From: CBDFGS01 sp965247255
GTDB taxonomy: Bacteria; Chloroflexota; Dehalococcoidia; Lucifugimonadales; CAUZJF01
NCBI GenBank assembly: GCA_965247255.1
Contig: CBDFGS010000013.1
Location: 372,001 to 436,000 of the forward strand
DNA length: 64,000 nucleotides
Direction: 5' to 3'
The translations under genes and the position numbers were made by a program. Under the pieces are notes generated by a model, which did no database searches, was not told the origin of the DNA, and saw nothing but the letters and a program-made list of their open reading frames with translations. Below are positions 45,485-54,155 of this stretch, one piece after another; position 1 is the first letter of the stretch; every line of letters begins with the position of its first letter.

Positions 45485-46504
45485 TCAGTCTCGTCGAGCG
45501 CTCAAATACGCCTCGACCCTATCCAGGTCGAATGTCCAGCGGTGGAAGGTTTTACGCGGTTCGAACCCCATGTCGTGGTTGATGCGGATCATCGGCTCGT
45601 TCCCCGCCTCATTCCCGGTGCGGATTAGCCGTGCGTTGGGTAGCTCGTTCAGCACCTTCTCCATCATCGCCGCCTTTAGCCACCGCCCTAAGCCGCGGCC
45701 GCGAAACTTAGGAGCAACGCCAGTGTCGCCCTGGTGCAGTATCTCTTCCTCATGGGGGTCCAACGATATGGCGGTGAACCCTGCGTATTCTCCCGACTCG
45801 CCGTCCTCGGCGTACATCGTCCAGCGCCCGACTCCGTCCTCGACCCTCTTGGCGTCTCGCTTGCGAACGTCCTCAACGGTGAGCACGTGGTCCGGGTCTT
45901 TTCCATGCGCCTCGCTCATCACCTGGAACATGACCGTGGTGCGTTCCAGCTTCTCTTCCGGACACGGCCCGTCCCAGAACCCCAGCTTGAAGCCGGGGGC
46001 GCGCTGGGGAGCGCTCTCCACCCAGGCCAGCATCAGGTGGCGGTCTACGTCGGCGAGCGCAAGTTCGCTCGTGACCCAGGTCGACTGAAGCTGCCCTCCT
46101 ATCAGCCTGGCGAAGGCCTCTCCAGCGGGAGTGTCCGCGTCTGTCCTGGTCTCCAACTGCCGGCGGCCCTGAGTCCTTGCGGTCTCGGCCATCAGCTCTA
46201 GCAATTGGCGTGCCAGGCCCTGACGCCTCCTTTCTTGGAGAACATAGATATCGAGCAGATTCCCGAAGACCCCAGCCGCGACGATCTCGCGCGGTGCCCG
46301 TACGCACCAGAGAGCCTCGGCTGATCGCGCGCTCAGCTTCGTTCTCTCCAGGCGCTCAGGTGGATCGCTTGGCCAATGATCAGAACGCAGCCTGTTCCGA
46401 AAGCGGTTCAGTTCGCGCCAGTCGTCGTCGGATGCCTTACCGGTCTCGAAGCGTTCCGTGACCAGGTTGACGTATGCTGTGGGCTGTCCTTTGGTCTGCT
46501 CCAT
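45485..46504 (-). CDS. Tandem GNAT-domain acetyltransferase
   Basis: A 339-residue protein with two GNAT folds. The first, at about residues 20-165, has acetyl-CoA motif IYVLQERRRQGLARQLLEL. The second, at about 180-330, has DTGVAPKFRGRGLGRWLKAA and then RTGNEAGNEPMIRINHDMGF. The donor is presumably acetyl-CoA and the acceptor is unknown. It sits between a glutamine synthetase (53 nt upstream) and gltB (directly adjacent), so it is a real member of the nitrogen-assimilation operon. Related two-domain GNATs include mycothiol-synthase-like proteins, but there is no specific evidence for that here. Confidence 0.82.
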   Translation of the reverse strand: MEQTKGQPTAYVNLVTERFETGKASDDDWRELNRFRNRLRSDHWPSDPPERLERTKLSARSAEALWCVRAPREIVAAGVFGNLLDIYVLQERRRQGLARQLLELMAETARTQGRRQLETRTDADTPAGEAFARLIGGQLQSTWVTSELALADVDRHLMLAWVESAPQRAPGFKLGFWDGPCPEEKLERTTVMFQVMSEAHGKDPDHVLTVEDVRKRDAKRVEDGVGRWTMYAEDGESGEYAGFTAISLDPHEEEILHQGDTGVAPKFRGRGLGRWLKAAMMEKVLNELPNARLIRTGNEAGNEPMIRINHDMGFEPRKTFHRWTFDLDRVEAYLSARRD

Positions 46505-46557
46505 TGACTCTCAACCGCTTCGTCTTCACTCGGCGAAAACCACCGCCGCGCCACCCC

Positions 46558-47916
46558 CTACAAGACGGGGAGGTAGCGTTCTAGCTCGTAGTCCGTTACC
46601 TGGGTGCGGTATTCATCCCACTCTATCTTCTTGTTACGAATGAAGCTTTGGAATACATGCTCGCCCAGAGCGTCGCGTACTATGTCGCTCTTCTCAGTGA
46701 CTTGAATCGCCTCCCGGAGGGTCTCCGGCAGCGTCTCGATGCCCATATCGGAGCGCTCTTCGTCGCCTATCTTGTGGACGCTGGTCTCGGCGGGAGGCGG
46801 AAGCGGATACTCGTTCTGGATGCCTTGCAGTCCGGCCGCCAGCATCACGCTGAAGGCGAGATAGGGATTGCACGCCGGGTCCGGGGCCCGGTACTCGATT
46901 CTGCGCGACGCCTCCCGCCCAGCCTTGAACGCGGGCACCCGTATCAGGTCCGCGCGGTTAACTCGGGCCCACGAGACGTAGACCGGGGCCTCGTAACCCA
47001 GTGAATCGTGGTCCGGCCCGCGGACGAGGCGTTTGTAGGAGTTGACCCATTGATTGGTGACGGAGGTTATCTCCTTGGCGTGTCGCAGCAGTCCGGCCAT
47101 AAAGTACTTGGCCAGCGGCGACAGGCGGTCCGGGTCGTCGGCGTCGTAGAACGCGTTGCGGTCGCCCTCGAACAACGACTGCTGAGTGTGCATTCCGCTT
47201 CCGTTGATGCCAAATATTGGTTTGGGCATGAACGTGGCGTACGCGCCGTGCTTCATGGCGATCTCTTTGACGACGACTCTATAGGTCATCACGGTGTCCG
47301 CCATGGTGAGGGCGTCGGTATGCCTGAGGTCAATCTCGTGCTGGCCCTTGGCGGCCTCGTGGTGGCTGAACTCGACCGGGATTCCCAGCTCTTCGAGTGT
47401 GAGGACGGTCTCCCGTCGCAGGTCGGTGGCAAGGTCCTGGGGGTCCTGGTCGTAGTAGCCTGCGTCGTCGAGCGGCTCGGCGCCTTTGGAGTCGCGAAAG
47501 TAGAAGTGCTCGATCTCGGGCGCTACGTAGTACGTGTAGCCCATCTCCGCGGCCCGTTGCAGGTTACGTCTTAGCACCGCCCGAGGATCGCCCTCGAACG
47601 GGACGCCCTCGGGCGTCACGATGTCACAGAACATCTTGGCCACAGCGTTCGTTCTGGGCCGCCAGGGAAGGATGCTGAACGTCGTAGGGTCGGGGAGAGC
47701 GAACATATCGCTCTCATCGGAGCGGGCGAAGCCCTCTATCGAAGAGCCGTCGAAGCTCATGCCACGCGTCAGAGCGCCCTCAAGCTCTTCTACCGTCACC
47801 GCCACCCCCTTCAGGTGGCCGAGGATGTCGGTGAACCAGAGGCGGATGAACTTGACGTCGTTCTCCCTGGCCTCATGGAGAACGTAGTCGATGCCCTCTT
47901 TGTCTCTCTCTAGCAT
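46558..47916 (-). CDS. glnA: Glutamine synthetase, type I (alpha-like)
   Basis: A 452-residue glutamine synthetase. It has GMSFDGSSIEGFARSDESDM, YVAPEIEHFYF (metal ligands), HHEAAKGQHEIDLRHTDAL, FMPKPIFGINGSGMHTQQSL and YRAPDPACNPYLAF. The adenylylation region around the end of the sequence lacks the NLYDLP tyrosine motif, so it is probably a GSI-alpha type, not regulated by adenylylation. It is 233 nt downstream of the other glnA and 53 nt upstream of the GNAT gene. Confidence 0.92.
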   Translation of the reverse strand: MLERDKEGIDYVLHEARENDVKFIRLWFTDILGHLKGVAVTVEELEGALTRGMSFDGSSIEGFARSDESDMFALPDPTTFSILPWRPRTNAVAKMFCDIVTPEGVPFEGDPRAVLRRNLQRAAEMGYTYYVAPEIEHFYFRDSKGAEPLDDAGYYDQDPQDLATDLRRETVLTLEELGIPVEFSHHEAAKGQHEIDLRHTDALTMADTVMTYRVVVKEIAMKHGAYATFMPKPIFGINGSGMHTQQSLFEGDRNAFYDADDPDRLSPLAKYFMAGLLRHAKEITSVTNQWVNSYKRLVRGPDHDSLGYEAPVYVSWARVNRADLIRVPAFKAGREASRRIEYRAPDPACNPYLAFSVMLAAGLQGIQNEYPLPPPAETSVHKIGDEERSDMGIETLPETLREAIQVTEKSDIVRDALGEHVFQSFIRNKKIEWDEYRTQVTDYELERYLPVL

Positions 47917-48095
47917 CGTCTCGATTCAATAATAGAAGCAAGCCCTCGAAACTCGGATGCTGTTGACCCAAAGGAAAGCGCGGCGTCTGGTCTGGGGCGG
48001 GGAAGGTGCCCCAATATAGCAACTTGTGAAAAAAGTGTCAATCTCTGGCACGAGCCAGAAGGACAACTCCATTCCGGACGCCTTTCGCAGGAAGT

Positions 48096-48133
48096 GAACG
48101 GCCGCCTCCCCGGCTGGCGGAGAGGCGGCGTTC
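48096..48133. terminator. Hairpin downstream of the first glnA
   Basis: GAACG plus CCGCCTC pairs with GAGGCGG plus CGTTC (12 bp with one bulged G), starting 17 nt after the upstream glnA stop. There is no T-run, so it may be an attenuating or mRNA-protecting hairpin between the two glutamine synthetase genes. Confidence 0.4.
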
Positions 48134-48149
48134 GGTGCCTATGGGCGCT

Positions 48150-49580
48150 CTAGGCGTCGTAGTAGAGGAAGAACTCGTACGGGTGGGGCCGCAGCTTCAC
48201 TGCGTCCAGCTCCACGGTCCTCTTGTAGTCCAACCACGTCTCCAGGAGGTCCGGCGTGAATACGCCGCCCTTGGTGAGGAAGTCGTGGTCGTCTTCCAGG
48301 GCGTTCAGGACCTCGTCCAGGCTGCCCGGTACTTGCTTGACGTTTGCCGCCTGCTCCGGAGTCAAGTCGTAAAGGTCGACGTCCAGCGGGTCGCCCGGGT
48401 CGATCTTGTTCTGCACCCCGTCGATTCCCGCCATGAGCATGGCGGCGAATGCCAGGTAGGGGTTGCAGGTGGGGTCGGGGGGACGGAACTCCACGCGCTT
48501 GGCGTGCGGATGCTCGACGTACATGGGAATTCGTGCGGCGGCGCTCCGGTTGCGCTGGGAGTAGACCAGGTTGACCGGGGCCTCGTATCCGGGGACCAGC
48601 CGCCGGTAGGAGTTGGTCGTCGGAGCGCAGAATGCCAGCAGGGCCGGGGCGTGCTTCAGTAGCCCGCCGATGTAATGGAGGCCCGTCTCGCTCATCAGCG
48701 CGTAGCCGTTGGCGTCGAAGAACAGGTTCGTGTCGCCGTTCCAAAGGCTCTGATGCGTATGCATGCCGGAGCCGTTGTCGCCGAATAGTGGCTTGGGCAT
48801 GAAGGTCGCCGTCTTGCCGTGCGAGCGCGCCACATTCTTGACGATGTACTTGTGCATCATCACCTGGTCGGCCATCCGGGTCAGCGAGCCGTATCGCATG
48901 TCGATCTCGCCCTGTCCGGCTGTGCCCACCTCGTGGTGGTGCACCTCTACGTCGATGCCGTAGTCGATCATTCGCAGCACCATCTCCGAGCGCATGTCCT
49001 GCAGGGTGTCCACTGGTGGCACGGGGAAATATCCCTGCTTATAGCGCGGGCGGTGCGCAAGGTTGGGCATGCCGTTGTCGGTCCCGCTGTTCCAGATGCC
49101 CTCCTCCGAGTCCACGAAATAGAACCCGGAGTACTCGTTCTGGTCATAGCGAACGTCATCGAATACGAAGTGTTCCAGCTCCGGGCCCCAGTAGCTTATT
49201 TCCGCTATCCCGCCGCTCTTTAAGTACTGCTCTGCCTTCTTGGCGACGTAGCGTGGGTCCCTGCTGTAGGGCCCGTCTGTCACCGGGTCCCGTACGTCGC
49301 AGATCATGCTCATCGTCGGGACCTTCAGGAGGACGTCGACCACCGCGGTGCTCGGGTCTGGGACGAGCATCATGTCGCTCTCCTGGATCTGCTGAAAGCC
49401 GCGTATGGACGAGCCGTCGAAGCCGTGCCCCTCCCCGAAGGAGTCCTCCGTGATCTCGCTGACAGGCACGGAGAAGTGCTGCATGGTACCCGGCACGTCT
49501 GTGAACTTCAGGTCTACTATCGCGACCGCTTCCTCTTTCGCAAACTGAATCGCTTCGCTTCCAGTGCGCGTCTCTACCAC
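48150..49580 (-). CDS. glnA: Glutamine synthetase, type I (beta-like)
   Basis: A 476-residue glutamine synthetase. The substrate and metal motifs are GHGFDGSSIRGFQQIQESDM, WGPELEHFVFD, HHEVGTAGQGEIDMRYGS, FMPKPLFGDNGSGMHTHQS and FRPPDPTCNPYLAF. Tyr404 lies in VDLYDLTPEQ, the position adenylylated in GSI-beta enzymes, so activity could be controlled by that modification; no adenylyltransferase is in the window. It follows amtB by 53 nt and is probably cotranscribed with it. Confidence 0.93.
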   Translation of the reverse strand: MVETRTGSEAIQFAKEEAVAIVDLKFTDVPGTMQHFSVPVSEITEDSFGEGHGFDGSSIRGFQQIQESDMMLVPDPSTAVVDVLLKVPTMSMICDVRDPVTDGPYSRDPRYVAKKAEQYLKSGGIAEISYWGPELEHFVFDDVRYDQNEYSGFYFVDSEEGIWNSGTDNGMPNLAHRPRYKQGYFPVPPVDTLQDMRSEMVLRMIDYGIDVEVHHHEVGTAGQGEIDMRYGSLTRMADQVMMHKYIVKNVARSHGKTATFMPKPLFGDNGSGMHTHQSLWNGDTNLFFDANGYALMSETGLHYIGGLLKHAPALLAFCAPTTNSYRRLVPGYEAPVNLVYSQRNRSAAARIPMYVEHPHAKRVEFRPPDPTCNPYLAFAAMLMAGIDGVQNKIDPGDPLDVDLYDLTPEQAANVKQVPGSLDEVLNALEDDHDFLTKGGVFTPDLLETWLDYKRTVELDAVKLRPHPYEFFLYYDA

Positions 49581-49633
49581 GGTGCTTGTCCTCCTTAATC
49601 AGTCTTCGCGTAAGTGTGGGTTGGCTGAGTCGA

Positions 49634-50929
49634 CTAGTCGTCTCCGTCGCCGCCGCTGGCTGCGACGGGCGAGGGCTCGACGCTCAATTGAAAGGTGTCC
49701 TCTTCCACATAAGCCGGCTCACCGTGCAGGGCCACATCGAGTCCAACCTTCTCCTCTTCGTCCTTCACCCTTAGCCCGATGGTCGCTTTGATGGCGAGCA
49801 GGATGCCCCCTGTCACCACGAAAGCCCAGGCCCACGTCGCGCCGATGCCCACGAGCTGGTACAGGACCTGCTCGCCTCGGGAGACGCCTTCTGCCAGCGT
49901 GCCGAACCCGACGCCGACGAACAGCCCTGTGGCCAGAGCGCCCCAGGTGCCGCCGACGCCATGGACGCCCCAGACGGCCAGCGAGTCGTCGACTTTGAGC
50001 TTCGCCAGCAGTTCGATGGCCCCGTAGCAGAGCACGCCCGCGCCTATCCCTATCAGGATGGCGGGCATCACGCCTACGAACCCGGATGCGGGCGTAATCG
50101 CCACCAGCCCGGCAACCGCGCCCGACGCGGCGCCGATGACGCTGGGCTTCTTGCCGAATCCCCAGGACATCCCGACCCAGGTCACCAGAGCCGCGGCTGC
50201 GGCGGTGTTGGTCACGACGAAGGCGTTGACGGCGGTGCCGTTCGCAGCCAGCGCACTCCCCGCGTTAAACCCAAACCAGCCGAACCAGAGCAGCGCGGCG
50301 CCCAGCACCACCAGGGGCACGTTGTGAGGGATCATAGGCTCCTGGCCGTAGCCAATGCGCTTTCCAAGGATTATCGCGGCGGCTAGAGCGGCGACGCCGG
50401 AGTTGATGTGGACGACGGTCCCGCCCGCGAAGTCCAGGGCCCCCAGCTTTCCGAGCCAGCCAGCGGACTCGCCGGCTGAGTCCAGTGCCCACACCCAGTG
50501 CGCCATTGGCGCGTAGACTATCGTCACCCACGCGACTATGAATACCAGGAACGCACTGAACTTCATCCGCTCCGCGAACGCTCCGACTATCAGGGCCGGG
50601 GTTATTATGGCGAACATTGCCTGAAAGATCATGAACGCCTGGTGTGGAATGGTGCCTGAGTAAGGGCCGGCTTCAGTGGCACTCACGCCGCTTAGGCCCA
50701 CCCAATCGAGGTTGCCGACGAATCCTCCGATGCTCGGGCCGAACGCCAGGCTGTATCCCCAAAGGACCCAGACGACGCCCACAAGCCCCATGGTCATAAA
50801 GCTGTGCATTATCGTCGCGGCGGCGTTCTTTCTCCTCACAAGACCGCCGTAGAAGAACGCGAGCCCAGGGGTCATCAACAGGACGAGGGCCGACGAGGCT
50901 AAAATCCATCCGGTGTCTGCTGAACTCAT
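49634..50929 (-). CDS. amtB: Ammonium transporter
   Basis: An 11-helix channel protein of 431 residues. The N-terminus has TGWILASSALVLLMTPGLAFFYGGLVR and the ammonium family block DFAGGTVVHINSGVAALAAAIILG with a pore His. The second pore region is VWGVHGVGGTWGALATGLF. The cytoplasmic tail is acidic and ends SGGDGDD. ATG 50929 is preferred on family length, although the GGAGG box lies 14 nt upstream; a GTG at 50962 is the alternative. It heads the nitrogen cluster. A direct-repeat operator lies 75-112 nt upstream. No PII gene is adjacent. Confidence 0.95.
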   Translation of the reverse strand: MSSADTGWILASSALVLLMTPGLAFFYGGLVRRKNAAATIMHSFMTMGLVGVVWVLWGYSLAFGPSIGGFVGNLDWVGLSGVSATEAGPYSGTIPHQAFMIFQAMFAIITPALIVGAFAERMKFSAFLVFIVAWVTIVYAPMAHWVWALDSAGESAGWLGKLGALDFAGGTVVHINSGVAALAAAIILGKRIGYGQEPMIPHNVPLVVLGAALLWFGWFGFNAGSALAANGTAVNAFVVTNTAAAAALVTWVGMSWGFGKKPSVIGAASGAVAGLVAITPASGFVGVMPAILIGIGAGVLCYGAIELLAKLKVDDSLAVWGVHGVGGTWGALATGLFVGVGFGTLAEGVSRGEQVLYQLVGIGATWAWAFVVTGGILLAIKATIGLRVKDEEEKVGLDVALHGEPAYVEEDTFQLSVEPSPVAASGGDGDD

Positions 50930-51003
50930 ATCGTTTTTCAGGCCTCCCGTGAAGATTTTCACGATAGGATAGACGCGACCTGTTTCGGAGTTGTTGCGCG
51001 GAT

Positions 51004-51041
51004 GTTAAATGAGTGTTTCGAGCGTGTTACAAAGGTGTGAC
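51004..51041 (-). promoter_or_regulatory. OmpR/GlnR-type direct-repeat operator upstream of amtB
   Basis: On the minus strand four pentamers recur with an exact 11-bp period: GTCAC (51037-51041), GTAAC (51026-51030), GAAAC (51015-51019) and TTAAC (51004-51008), each 6 nt apart. This matches the GTnAC-n6-GaAAC layout of GlnR-type boxes in actinobacteria. Its place 75 nt before amtB fits nitrogen control. The binding protein is not in the window. Confidence 0.5.
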
Positions 51042-51202
51042 ATCGCCACTCGGATTAGCACCGACACGCGCAGTAGCCCGGCTCCTGCGCCCACGCTCAA
51101 GGGGGGGCGACGTCGAGCCTATTCGGTCGCACTCATCGTCTTTGACACAGCCGCCCAGCGAACCTAGAATCCGACGCAATACCAACGTGAGTTGCCAATA
51201 CC

Positions 51203-51907
51203 TTGCCTCGACGACTCCACCCGCTAGAAAAAAGCCTCGGCATCCGCTTCAAGGACCAGGAGCTTCTGCGACTTGCGCTGATGCACAGCTCCTCCGTGAA
51301 CGAGAGCGGAGAGGCCCGCGAATCAAACGAGCGTCTCGAATTCCTCGGAGACGCCCTTGTCGGCCTCGTCGTCGCCAACGAGTTTTATAGCCGTTTTCAG
51401 GCGTGGAGCGAGGGAGAGCTGACCCAGGCTCGCTCCGCCGTCGTACGCGGAGAGAGCCTTGCCAAGGCCGCCGACCGCATGGAACTGGGCAAGCATCTTG
51501 AGGTCGGAAAAGGCGAGGAAGCGAGCGGCGGGAGGCAACGGCCGACGAACCTCGCCGCCACGTTCGAGGCCCTTGTAGGCGCCGTGTTCCTCGACAAAGG
51601 CTACGGGCCGGCCCGCGATTTCGTCCTAGAGGCCCTGGAGGAGTCGCTCGACGCCGTCGACCAGACCAGCGTCCCCACGAACGCCAAGTCGGCGCTTCAG
51701 GAGAAGGTCCAGACCCAGGGGGTGGGTCCACCGACCTATCGGATCGTCGAGCGCGCCGGCGCGGACCACGCTCAGGTGTTTACGGCGGAGGTCAGCGTCG
51801 ACGGCAAGGTGCTGGGGCGCGGCGCCGGTAATCGCAAATCACAGGCGGAGCAAGCGGCGGCGGCCGAGGCGCTGACGCGGGTGGACGTGGCGGACTGGCG
51901 GTCCTAG
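51203..51907 (+). CDS. rnc: Ribonuclease III
   Basis: A 234-residue double-strand-specific endoribonuclease that processes rRNA and mRNA. The catalytic signature is NERLEFLGDALVGLVVANEF, with the second acidic site in NLAATFEALVGAVFLDKGY. A double-stranded RNA-binding domain occupies the last about 70 residues (NAKSALQEKVQTQGVGPPTYRIVE ... GNRKSQAEQAAAAEAL). The start is a TTG without a clear ribosome binding site. It is divergent from amtB and convergent with the ctaG-side genes. Confidence 0.95.
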   Translation: MPRRLHPLEKSLGIRFKDQELLRLALMHSSSVNESGEARESNERLEFLGDALVGLVVANEFYSRFQAWSEGELTQARSAVVRGESLAKAADRMELGKHLEVGKGEEASGGRQRPTNLAATFEALVGAVFLDKGYGPARDFVLEALEESLDAVDQTSVPTNAKSALQEKVQTQGVGPPTYRIVERAGADHAQVFTAEVSVDGKVLGRGAGNRKSQAEQAAAAEALTRVDVADWRS

Positions 51908-51925
51908 GGGCGGCCCCGTGGCGAG

Positions 51926-52135
51926 CTACTCGCCATCGAGTCTACGCTCAAGCAACGCCGCGACAGCGGGCACTCCGATCACCAGTGTCACGCCCAACCC
52001 CACGACCGACCACTCTTCCATCACAAACTCGTTTAGCAGTATGAACGTCACCCCCAGCCCGCCCCCGAAGGCGACTATTACCAGCACCGCCAGCAGTGGG
52101 AACAGTAGGGCCAGGCGAAACCGTTTGTATTCCAT
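51926..52135 (-). CDS. Small two-helix membrane protein
   Basis: A 69-residue protein with two hydrophobic helices (residues about 9-33 and 44-62), basic at the N-terminus (MEYKRFR) and ending LLERRLDGE. The spacing to ctaG is 36 nt on the same strand, so it is probably the last gene of the oxidase operon. It is not a recognised family; a small oxidase-associated subunit or assembly peptide is a guess from position. Confidence 0.6.
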   Translation of the reverse strand: MEYKRFRLALLFPLLAVLVIVAFGGGLGVTFILLNEFVMEEWSVVGLGVTLVIGVPAVAALLERRLDGE

Positions 52136-52171
52136 TCGATCTTCCTCTGTCGTTCTTGGGGGCAGACGCCC

Positions 52172-52996
52172 TCACTCGGCGTACGAGTACCCCGCCTCGG
52201 AGAGCTCCGACTTGGTCTTCTCCTCCTCGCTGTTGAACCACCGGAAGAACGCGACGATGAGAAGCGTCATGAAGATGGCTCCACCGCCGATCTTCATGAT
52301 GATCCCGCCGATCTGCTGGTCGGCGACAGTCGTCATAGACCAGATCTGGGGAGCGTCGATATACCACTGGTATAGCGGCTCTCTAGAGAAGGTGATTGGC
52401 GCGAACACGATCAGCTGCGCGACGGACATCAGAAAGAGGTAGACCATCTGGAGCGGATAGGAGAGGCGCCGAAGCTCCGGCATAGTGCTGGCGATGGGCC
52501 ACCACATCAGCGCAGCGGTTGCCATGAATATGAGGTGCTCGGCAACATGCACGAGGTGGTTCGTAACCGACAGGTTGTACAACGCGGGTGTGTGCCACAG
52601 AGAGAAGACCACGTTGAAAGTCACGAACGCCGGCACCGGGTGGGTTGCAATCCTGGCGGCACGGAACACCAGGTCTGGTCGCATGAAACGGCGTAGCAGC
52701 CAGTCCGGCGTGCCCAGGATCAACAGCGGCGGCGCCACCAGGGTCAGGAGCACGTGCTGGAGCATATGGGCGCTGAAGAGATACTGGTCGCTGAGGACGT
52801 GCAGGGGAGAGACGAGGGCGACGAAGATAACGAGGACGCCGGCTGTGAATGTGGCGGTCTGCCTTGGGTCCGCCTGGTCCGACAGGCCGTACCGCTCACG
52901 CAGCGGGCCTACACCGATGAGGTACGCCGCCTTGAGCAACCCCAGCCCTATAAGCACCTCGGGGTGCGGGTGCCAGTGTGTCCAGATAGAGATCAA
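52172..52996 (-). CDS. ctaG: Cytochrome c oxidase assembly factor CtaG-like
   Basis: A polytopic membrane protein of 274 residues of the caa3_CtaG family, needed in Bacillus for assembly of the caa3 oxidase. Family motifs are HWHPHPEVLIGLG, FSAHMLQHVLLTLVAPPLLILGTP and HLVHVAEHLIFMATAALMWWP, rich in conserved His. The TTG at 52996 follows a GAGG-rich stretch after the ctaF stop; a longer frame to 53125 would only overlap ctaF. It follows the oxidase subunit genes directly. Confidence 0.85.
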   Translation of the reverse strand: MISIWTHWHPHPEVLIGLGLLKAAYLIGVGPLRERYGLSDQADPRQTATFTAGVLVIFVALVSPLHVLSDQYLFSAHMLQHVLLTLVAPPLLILGTPDWLLRRFMRPDLVFRAARIATHPVPAFVTFNVVFSLWHTPALYNLSVTNHLVHVAEHLIFMATAALMWWPIASTMPELRRLSYPLQMVYLFLMSVAQLIVFAPITFSREPLYQWYIDAPQIWSMTTVADQQIGGIIMKIGGGAIFMTLLIVAFFRWFNSEEEKTKSELSEAGYSYAE

Positions 52997-53027
52997 GGCC
53001 TCGTTGCCCTCAGGTCGGTGGGACCGG

Positions 53028-53354
53028 CTACGCGAATATCTTGAACAGCGCCATGACCGACATGAACACCAGTACGGCGAGCACCAGCCCACCGACGAAC
53101 AAGCCGGAAAACAGTCGCGCGTCATATCTGAGATGCATGTAGAACATGGCGACGATCAAGAATTTGGCCGCGGCCAGTGTGAGCATTACCGGGATGATGC
53201 CCCAACCCAACCCTTCGATGTAGAAGACGCCCACTTCCGCCGCAGTGAGCGCTGTTAGGGTCATCGCGACTCGGAAATAAGTTAGCGGCGTCGGGTGACT
53301 TGTGTGAACGTCACCGTCAGTACCGCTCTGAGCAGCGTGAGTATCCTGCGCCAT
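53028..53354 (-). CDS. ctaF: Cytochrome c oxidase subunit IV
   Basis: A 108-residue protein with three transmembrane helices, HPTPLTYFRVAMTLTALTAAEV first and KFLIVAMFYMHLRYD as the conserved second block, typical of the prokaryotic subunit IV (COX4_pro). It lies between ctaE and ctaG. It stabilises the oxidase and is not catalytic. Confidence 0.88.
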   Translation of the reverse strand: MAQDTHAAQSGTDGDVHTSHPTPLTYFRVAMTLTALTAAEVGVFYIEGLGWGIIPVMLTLAAAKFLIVAMFYMHLRYDARLFSGLFVGGLVLAVLVFMSVMALFKIFA

Positions 53355-53408
53355 CTAAGTTCTCGCTTAGCTCTTTTCTTGCCCGCTGACTACGTCGCCC
53401 GGTGCTCC

Positions 53409-54140
53409 TCAGAATCCAGGGAACACGCCGATAAGGTATACGACAGCAAAAATAACGATCCACACGACGTCCACGAAGTGCCAGTAGAGCGCGGCCAGGT
53501 CGACATCCAGGTTCCTCTTCGCTGTCACGCCGCCCGTGAAGGAGAAGAAGAACAGGGAGAGGAGCCACACGACCCCCAGTGTTACGTGAGCGCCGTGAAA
53601 CCCCGTAAGGGTGTAGAAGGTGGAGCCGAATAGATTCGTCCTGAGCGTCAATCCGTGATGCTGCGGAAACTCGGCCGCGCCGCACTGATCGACAAAAGTC
53701 CTCTCGTACTCGGTCAACTCGGCGAAGTACTTCGAGTCCGTAACGCGGGCGCAGTCGATGTCGATCTCGTGGTTTGCGAAGGTCCTGAACTCGAAGACCT
53801 GGAACGCGATAAAGGTCATACCCAAGAGAGCCGTGGAAAGTACCCAGATCCGGAACCCCTTGATGCTGCCTCTGGTCAGCGCTGAGTAAGCCAAGACCAT
53901 ACTCATGCTGCTCATGAGAAGAACGAAGGTGCTCACCGACGTGGTCGGGATGCTGAATACGTCTTCCGGGAACGGCCCTGCCTTGCTTCGGTCCTGATAG
54001 ACGAGGTAGGTGCCGATGAGGGAGCCGAAGAACATGCAGTCCGAGCCCAGGAAGGCCCACATCAACAGCTTGCGGTGGTTGAGGCCTGTCGAGGTCTCTT
54101 CGTGCTCCAGGCCGTGCGGAATCGCGGGTGCTTCAGCCAA
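53409..54140 (-). CDS. ctaE: Cytochrome c oxidase subunit III
   Basis: A 243-residue membrane subunit. The heme-copper oxidase subunit III motifs are MWAFLGSDCMFFGSLIGTYLVY, with the conserved Glu replaced by Asp in this copy's first block, and LTGFHGAHVTLGVVWLLSLF followed by LYWHFVDVVWIVIFAVVYL. A soluble insertion at about residues 125-155 contains two Cys (DCARVTDS, DQCGAAEF). It supports proton delivery and stability of the oxidase. Confidence 0.92.
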   Translation of the reverse strand: MAEAPAIPHGLEHEETSTGLNHRKLLMWAFLGSDCMFFGSLIGTYLVYQDRSKAGPFPEDVFSIPTTSVSTFVLLMSSMSMVLAYSALTRGSIKGFRIWVLSTALLGMTFIAFQVFEFRTFANHEIDIDCARVTDSKYFAELTEYERTFVDQCGAAEFPQHHGLTLRTNLFGSTFYTLTGFHGAHVTLGVVWLLSLFFFSFTGGVTAKRNLDVDLAALYWHFVDVVWIVIFAVVYLIGVFPGF

Positions 54141-54155
54141 GTGGGTGGATCTTTC

